From: an uncultured Collinsella sp.
GTDB lineage: Bacteria; Actinomycetota; Coriobacteriia; Coriobacteriales; Coriobacteriaceae
Direction: 5' to 3'
Assembly: GCA_958370785.1 (NCBI GenBank)
Contig: CATXKN010000002.1
Location: 62,001 to 126,000 of the forward strand
DNA length: 64,000 nucleotides
The notes beneath the pieces are model-generated. The model worked only from the letters and a program-made list of their open reading frames with translations, was not told the origin of the DNA and did not search any database. Positions 59,827 to 64,000 of the stretch are shown piece by piece; position 1 is the stretch's first letter; each line of letters starts with the position of its first letter. The position numbers and the translations under genes were made by a program.

Positions 59827-60585
59827 CTACGACAGTTCGTCGGCTATTTGGTGTTCGTAGAAGGCTTCTACTACGGCGTTGAAGTTGCGGGCGAAGTCTT
59901 CCATGGTTCCGCGCCAGGTGGCTCGGCCTGGTTTTCCCTGGCCAACATAGGCGGTTTGAATGCCGCAGGCGGGGCTGGGGAAGTCGCGCTTGGGGTCGTT
60001 GCCCACCATGAGGACCTCGTGCGGCTCGAGCCCCATCACCTGAAGCTGCTCTAGATAGTAGGTGGCATCGGGCTTGCAGCGGGTGGTGTTTCCCATGTGC
60101 GTGATGAGCTCAAAGGGGGCGTCGGCCAGGTCGCCCCAACCCATGCGGCACTCGATGGCCCCCTGCGGAAAGCTGGGGTTGGTAAAGAGCGCGCAACGCA
60201 GTCCTGCATCCTGTACGGCCTGAAGCGCGGCGTGTGCGCCGGGCATGGCGTGGGCGTTGATGACATCGTCGTTCTTGTACGGAAGAACTTCTCGGTCGTA
60301 GTAGGTAAACGCTTCGTAGATGAGTGGGTCCGAGAGGCAAATGCCGCACCGGCGCTCAACCTCTTCTTGGTAGAACTCAAGGTTGGTGCGATTATCCGTG
60401 CCGCTGCGGCGGTTGGCGTTGAGGTCGACCAAGATGGTGCCGAGGCGGGCCATCGTGCCACCGCGGCTGCGTCGCCCGATGTCCGCGAGCATCGACGAGA
60501 CATCCTTAAAATAGCGAAGGATGAATGCGTTGAGGTTGATGCTAAGAAGCGTCTCGTCCATATCGAAAACGACTGCTTTGAGCAC
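59827..60585 (-). CDS. HAD-superfamily hydrolase
   Basis: A 252-residue HAD hydrolase with a helical cap. Motif I is VVFDMDETLLS, motif II lies in ALFTNPSFP, motif III Lys is in TTRCKPDATYY and motif IV is LMVGNDPKRDFPSPACG. FDMDETL and a GNDPKRD end-motif suggest a small-molecule phosphatase such as a phosphoglycolate or nucleotide phosphatase; the substrate is unknown. GAAAGGTG precedes the start on the minus strand. It is divergent from rpsA. Confidence 0.9.
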   Translation of the reverse strand: MLKAVVFDMDETLLSINLNAFILRYFKDVSSMLADIGRRSRGGTMARLGTILVDLNANRRSGTDNRTNLEFYQEEVERRCGICLSDPLIYEAFTYYDREVLPYKNDDVINAHAMPGAHAALQAVQDAGLRCALFTNPSFPQGAIECRMGWGDLADAPFELITHMGNTTRCKPDATYYLEQLQVMGLEPHEVLMVGNDPKRDFPSPACGIQTAYVGQGKPGRATWRGTMEDFARNFNAVVEAFYEHQIADELS

Positions 60586-60901
60586 GCGGGCACCTTTCTC
60601 GATAAATCGTTCTAGAATAGTTGGCTCCGGATACTTTACCTCAAAGGCGTATGGGCAAACTGCTTATCGTCAAGTTGTGGAGACAGCTGTCCATAAGATT
60701 ACGAAAAAGTCTCCACACGAGTAAAAAAACGCAGTTCACGCTTGAAATCGAACCCATTTCCCCGTAACCTATACGAACGTGATTGCATAAGCGTCACATT
60801 AGTATCTGTCGGCTCCCGAGTGTTCCTAAACGTTGTGTGCTTGTCGCACCCTTCTGTAGGTCCTAGCAATCGGGGCCCCGTAGTTCGAAAGGGGTCCACC
60901 T
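60586..60901. other. Divergent gap and rpsA leader
   Basis: A 316-bp gap without a gene. A tentative rpsA promoter is TTGAAA (60742-60747), 17 bp, TAACCT (60765-60770). The leader would be about 125 nt with small hairpins (GTGC...GCAC near 60837-60849, GGGGCCCC near 60872). Confidence 0.4.
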
Positions 60902-62068
60902 TTGAGTGAGATTCAGAACTCGTCCATTTTCTCTCTTGACGATGTCAACGAGGAGGAGATGAACAACCTCATCGACGGTACGATTACCGACTTTGATGAG
61001 GGCGATCTCGTTAACGGCACTGTCGTTAAGATCGAGCATGACGAGGTGCTCGTTGACATCGGATTCAAGTCCGAGGGCGTTATCCCGGTCCGCGAGCTGT
61101 CCATCCGCAAGGACGCTAACCCTGCAGACATCGTTGCACTCGGTGATCCCATCGAAGCTCTGGTTCTCCAGAAGGAGGACAAGGACGGTCGTCTGGTCCT
61201 GTCCAAGAAGCGTGCCGAGTACGAGCGTGCTTGGAACCGCATCGAGGAGAAGTTCAACTCCGGCGAGAACGTCGAGGGCGAGGTTATCGAGGTTGTCAAG
61301 GGCGGCCTGATTCTCGACATCGGCCTGCGTGGCTTCCTGCCCGCTTCTCTCGTCGACCTCCGTCGTGTCAAGGACCTCACCTCCTACATGGGCACCCGTA
61401 TCGAGGCCCGCGTCATCGAGATGGACCGCAACCGCAACAACGTCGTCCTCTCCCGTCGCGTCGTGCTCGAGGAGTCTCGTAAGGCCGAGCGCTCCGAGAT
61501 CCTGTCCAAGCTCAAGTCTGGTATGCGTCTCCAGGGTACCGTTTCCTCCATCGTCGACTTCGGCGCTTTCGTCGACCTCGGCGGTATCGACGGCCTCATC
61601 CACATCTCTGAGCTCTCCTGGAACCACGTCAACCATCCTTCCGAGGTTGTCAAGGTCGGCCAGGAGGTCGAGGTCGAGGTTCTCGACGTCGATCTCAACC
61701 GCGAGCGCATCTCCCTGGGTCTCAAGCAGACCACCGAGGATCCGTGGCGCGCACTGGTCAAGAAGTACCCCGTCGGCGCTATCGTCGAGGGCACTGTGAC
61801 CAAGCTTGTCCCGTTCGGCGCTTTCGTCGATCTGGGCGAGGGCATCGAGGGCCTGGTGCACATCTCCGAGATGGCCAACAAGCACGTCGATCAGCCTTCC
61901 CAGGTCACCCACGTGGGCGACAAGGTTCAGGTCAAGGTCATGGAGATCGACCTCGACCGTCGTCGTATCTCCCTGTCCATGAAGTCCGCTGCTGAGACTC
62001 TGGGCGTCGAGATCGAGGTTACCCCGCTGCCTTCCGAGAAGAAGGACGAGGAGACCGACGCCGAGTAA
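60902..62068 (+). CDS. rpsA: Ribosomal protein S1
   Basis: mRNA-binding protein of the 30S subunit, 388 residues with four S1 OB-fold repeats (about residues 35-105, 122-190, 205-275 and 292-362), each with a GxVxxIxDFGAFVDLG- or VRxGGLILDIGLRG-like core. Four repeats is the usual number in high-GC Gram-positives, against six in E. coli. The start appears to be TTG 60902, with GAAAGGGG 6-7 nt upstream. A terminator follows. Confidence 0.95.
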   Translation: MSEIQNSSIFSLDDVNEEEMNNLIDGTITDFDEGDLVNGTVVKIEHDEVLVDIGFKSEGVIPVRELSIRKDANPADIVALGDPIEALVLQKEDKDGRLVLSKKRAEYERAWNRIEEKFNSGENVEGEVIEVVKGGLILDIGLRGFLPASLVDLRRVKDLTSYMGTRIEARVIEMDRNRNNVVLSRRVVLEESRKAERSEILSKLKSGMRLQGTVSSIVDFGAFVDLGGIDGLIHISELSWNHVNHPSEVVKVGQEVEVEVLDVDLNRERISLGLKQTTEDPWRALVKKYPVGAIVEGTVTKLVPFGAFVDLGEGIEGLVHISEMANKHVDQPSQVTHVGDKVQVKVMEIDLDRRRISLSMKSAAETLGVEIEVTPLPSEKKDEETDAE

Positions 62069-62091
62069 ATCGGTTTGACGATCACTTGTTT

Positions 62092-62126
62092 AAGGGATCC
62101 GTCCGCAATGGACGGGTCCCTTTTTG
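62092..62126 (+). terminator. Terminator after rpsA
   Basis: A 13-bp stem with one G:U (62092-62104 with 62110-62122), followed by a T-run. Confidence 0.92.
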
Positions 62127-62409
62127 CATTTGTTGCTGAGGTACGCGATGCTGCCCGTGCGCAATGCTGCCCTGGCTGTTCGCAGACTATTGGGTTGTCG
62201 GTGCATGAAAAATGCCGACATCCCGCCTCGGGGAGGAGGCGGGAACGCACCGAGTAGACGGAGGGGTGCGGAGCGCGGTCGCGTCTCGACTGACGACGTT
62301 GCCCATCGACGACTCTATTGTACTGCATAGCGCGGTTCTTGGTTTATCGTGTCGAACGCTTGTGTTGTGCCATTGCCTGCGGCAACGGTGTGCTACACTC
62401 TTGCACTGC
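62127..62409. other. Gap upstream of rnpB
   Basis: No gene seen. It contains a TCCCGCCTC/GAGGCGGGA-type hairpin at about 62220-62243 and, near its end, the rnpB promoter: TTGCCT (62373-62378), 15 bp, TACACT (62394-62399). Confidence 0.5.
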
Positions 62410-62767
62410 TGAGTGGGCCAGACGGTCGCGCGATGTGCTGCTTGCAGTACGCGTGAGGAAAGTCCGGGCTCCAGAGGGCGGGATGCCGGCTAACGGCCGG
62501 GCGGAGTGATCCGACGGAAAGCGCCGCAGAAAAGAAGACTCCCACCTGCGCCGCAAGGCGTAAAGGGAAAAGCTGAAACGGTGGTGTAAGAGACCACCAG
62601 CGTCGTGGCAACACGGCGGCTTGGCAAGCCCCATCCGGAGCAAGCGCGAATAGGAACGCTATGGGCCGGCCCGGTCCGCGTTCGGGTAGCGTGCGTGGAG
62701 CTGCACGGTAACGTGCAGATAAGATAAATGACCGTTCACGACAGAACCCGGCTTATAGGCCCACTCA
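62410..62767 (+). ncRNA. rnpB: RNase P RNA
   Basis: Catalytic RNA of RNase P, type A, about 358 nt. The ends form P1 (GAGTGGGCC with GGCCCACTC). Universal core segments are present: GAGGAAAGTCCGGGCT near the 5' end, the AAGGGAAAAG-type J segment in the middle, and ACAGAACCCGGCTTATAGGC near the 3' end, which pairs with the CCGGGCT region to form P4. Ends are set by P1 pairing and may be off by a few bases. Confidence 0.97.
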
Positions 62768-62769
62768 GC

Positions 62770-62885
62770 AACTATGTTGACGCTGCGAACCCGTCAGCGC
62801 GGCAATCTGCCTTTCAAGCCTTCGGGCATGACCATAAGGTCAATGCCCTCGTCTTTCAAGGCACCTTGCTCGCGCTGACGGGTTC
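62770..62885. repeat. Dispersed structured repeat family A, copy 3
   Basis: GACGCTGC is followed by outer arms 62787-62801 and 62871-62885 (15 bp perfect), bulged GCAA/TTGC, a GCCTT/AAGGC stem, TTCAA internal loops and inner stem GGGCAT-GACC closing an ATAA loop. It lacks the upstream small hairpin of copies 1 and 2 and begins directly after rnpB. Similarity to copy 2 continues about 30 nt beyond the right arm (TCGCT.TCGTT...ATCGGCG). Confidence 0.9.
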
Positions 62886-63043
62886 TCGCTTTCGTTTACG
62901 GAATCATCGGCGGTTCCGTTCTTGGCAACTCGCTGTTTTTGCCTGGTCATTGGCGTTGCCGTTCTATTTACTGGGATTATCGGTACGGTCTTTGCCGTAT
63001 TATTGAGGCTGTTTGTTGCTGCGCTTTATTCTGTTGAGGGGCT

Positions 63044-63682
63044 TTGTTGGACAGCTATTTTACTCTGCAATCGAATATTGAGGCTTCGGGCGAGTTTGTG
63101 GACCGCAAGAGTCGGTTTATTGCTCAGCTGGTCCATATTGAGTCCGAGGATGAGGCGAATGCCTTTATCGAGATGGTTCGCAAGCGTCATTATGACGCTC
63201 GGCATAATGTTCCCGCGTGGATTTTGGTCGATGGACGCGAGCGCCAGAGCGATGATGGTGAGCCGAGCCGCACGAGCGGTATGCCGACGCTCGAGGTGCT
63301 GCGTGGCGCGGGGCTCAAAAATGTTTGCTGCGTAGTGACGCGCTATTTTGGTGGCACGCTGTTGGGGCCTGGTGGCTTGGTGCGCGCCTATACCGCGGCG
63401 ACGCAGGCGGCGGTGGCCGCGGCTCAGGAGGCCGGGCAGATCGTCGAGATGACAAGCGTCGTGCCGGTTGACGTGTATGTGGCCTATCCACAGTATGAGC
63501 AGGTGCTTCGCTTGGCGCAGGATTCGGGTGCCAAGGTTTCGGATACCGATTACGCGGATACCGTTACACTTCACTTGGTGTTTAAGGCGGGGGAGCAGGA
63601 GCCATTTTGCGCCAAGATGCGCGAGCTTATGGCGGGACGCGAGGAGATCGAGGTCGGCGCTCCCGAATTTGCCGAGTTCTGA
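63044..63682 (+). CDS. YigZ/IMPACT family protein
   Basis: A 212-residue protein of the UPF0029/IMPACT family. The N-terminal domain (about 1-125) has SRFIAQLVHIESEDEANAF, HYDARHNVPAWIL, DDGEPSRTSGMPTLEVL and VVTRYFGGTLLGPGGLVRAY, the family signature. The C-terminal DUF1949-like alpha/beta domain follows. A link to translation or nucleic-acid binding is suspected in the family, but the bacterial role is not established. The start appears to be TTG 63044, with GAGGGG upstream. A terminator follows. Confidence 0.92.
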   Translation: MLDSYFTLQSNIEASGEFVDRKSRFIAQLVHIESEDEANAFIEMVRKRHYDARHNVPAWILVDGRERQSDDGEPSRTSGMPTLEVLRGAGLKNVCCVVTRYFGGTLLGPGGLVRAYTAATQAAVAAAQEAGQIVEMTSVVPVDVYVAYPQYEQVLRLAQDSGAKVSDTDYADTVTLHLVFKAGEQEPFCAKMRELMAGREEIEVGAPEFAEF

Positions 63683-63686
63683 CGGC

Positions 63687-63736
63687 GACGGCCGGCGTGC
63701 TTTTGGATGGATTCCAAGCGCGCCGGCCGTCGTTTT
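63687..63736 (+). terminator. Terminator after the YigZ-family gene
   Basis: An 11-bp stem GACGGCCGGCG/CGCCGGCCGTC (63687-63697 with 63721-63731), an inner GCTTTTGGA/TTCCAAGC stem, then TTTTT. Confidence 0.92.
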
Positions 63737-63750
63737 TCTGTTGCTGCCGT

Positions 63751-64000
63751 TTACTCGGCGAGCTGCTTTAGCACATCGCAGGCGATCTCGATGGCATCGT
63801 CGATGCAACTGGGGCAGCTGCGGAGCGGACCCTTATCCGATCCGATGCCCTTGAGCGTGCCGCAGACGGTCGTCGTGTTCTTCTCGCCAAAACGCTTGGC
63901 GATTTCGCGCGACAGCTTGTAGGTCTGGCCCTTGGTCTTGGGGTTTTCCATGCCGTCGCTCATCACGAAGCCCATGATGGCCACGGCGCCCGAGATAGCA
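63751..64000 (-). CDS. C_GCAxxG_C_C family redox protein, 5' end outside the window
   Basis: Partial gene. The minus-strand frame is open to the window edge, reading AISGAVAIMGFVMSDG at the start of the visible part, so the true N-terminus lies beyond 64000. The remaining part has VCGTLKGIGSDKGPLRSCPSC with the C-G and C-x-x-C cysteines of the C_GCAxxG_C_C (putative redox-active) family, and ends DAIEIACDVLKQLAE. An in-frame GTG at 63984 exists but the upstream residues fit the family. It converges with the YigZ-family gene. Confidence 0.85.
   Translation of the reverse strand, partial: AISGAVAIMGFVMSDGMENPKTKGQTYKLSREIAKRFGEKNTTTVCGTLKGIGSDKGPLRSCPSCIDDAIEIACDVLKQLAE

Noticed and set aside
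62349..62368. SOS box upstream of rnpB (CGAACGCTTGTG)
   Set aside because: Only the left half matches. The right half departs from GTTYG at several positions.

Overview
The window is a high-GC, gene-dense chromosomal segment. It most likely comes from Collinsella or a close relative (Coriobacteriia, Actinomycetota). The reasons are an arginine deiminase pathway in a high-GC background, a division cluster with ftsZ, sepF and divIVA but no ftsA, and gut-anaerobe families such as cysteine desulfidase, the ThiC short form and the C_GCAxxG_C_C protein. I see no prophage, insertion sequence, CRISPR array or tRNA. The genus assignment is an inference from gene content.

Layout. 1-7.6 kb is an arginine fermentation island: two arcA genes identical over a 1,268-nt block, an ArcT-like aminotransferase between them, then arcB and an ArcD-type antiporter. 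No carbamate kinase gene is present. 7.6-12.9 kb holds two dispersed palindromic elements, a DUF1846 protein, a winged-helix regulator, pyrG and a Xer recombinase. 13.4-28.9 kb is the dcw wall and division cluster: mraZ, rsmH, ftsL, ftsI, murF, mraY, murD, ftsW, murG, murC, murB, ftsQ, ftsZ, without murE or ftsA. 29.1-37.0 kb is the usual post-ftsZ block (pgeF, yggS, sepF, yggT, divIVA) with a complete pstSCAB-phoU phosphate operon inserted after pgeF. 37.2-48.8 kb is a mixed region: nitroreductase, Pit phosphate transporter with its DUF47 partner, an SOS-box-controlled small protein, a Bax-inhibitor-like membrane protein, a PARG-like protein, an SGNH hydrolase, thiC-thiD under a TPP riboswitch, YaaA and an M18 aminopeptidase. 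49.0-64.0 kb holds polA, argG, argH, ndk, rpiB, cysteine desulfidase, HAD phosphatases, rpsA, rnpB, a YigZ-family protein and a C_GCAxxG_C_C protein cut by the window end.

Most notable. (1) The argG leader encodes a 24-residue peptide with six Arg codons in its last ten. Downstream lies a terminator hairpin whose left arm can be captured by an alternative pairing, which together has the logic of arginine-dependent transcription attenuation. (2) Between an SGNH hydrolase gene and thiD lie six 16-nt repeats in strictly alternating orientation every 39-41 nt, inside an outer inverted repeat. (3) At least three families of long intergenic palindromes recur, one of them (three copies) with covarying stems. 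(4) The arcA promoters carry CCGTTC direct repeats 21 bp apart. (5) A perfect Gram-positive-type LexA box sits inside the promoter of a small gene whose mRNA is probably leaderless. (6) yggT appears to start at a non-canonical codon. Arginine is both fermented (two arcA genes) and made (argG, argH) by this genome, so arginine-sensing control of both arms would fit.
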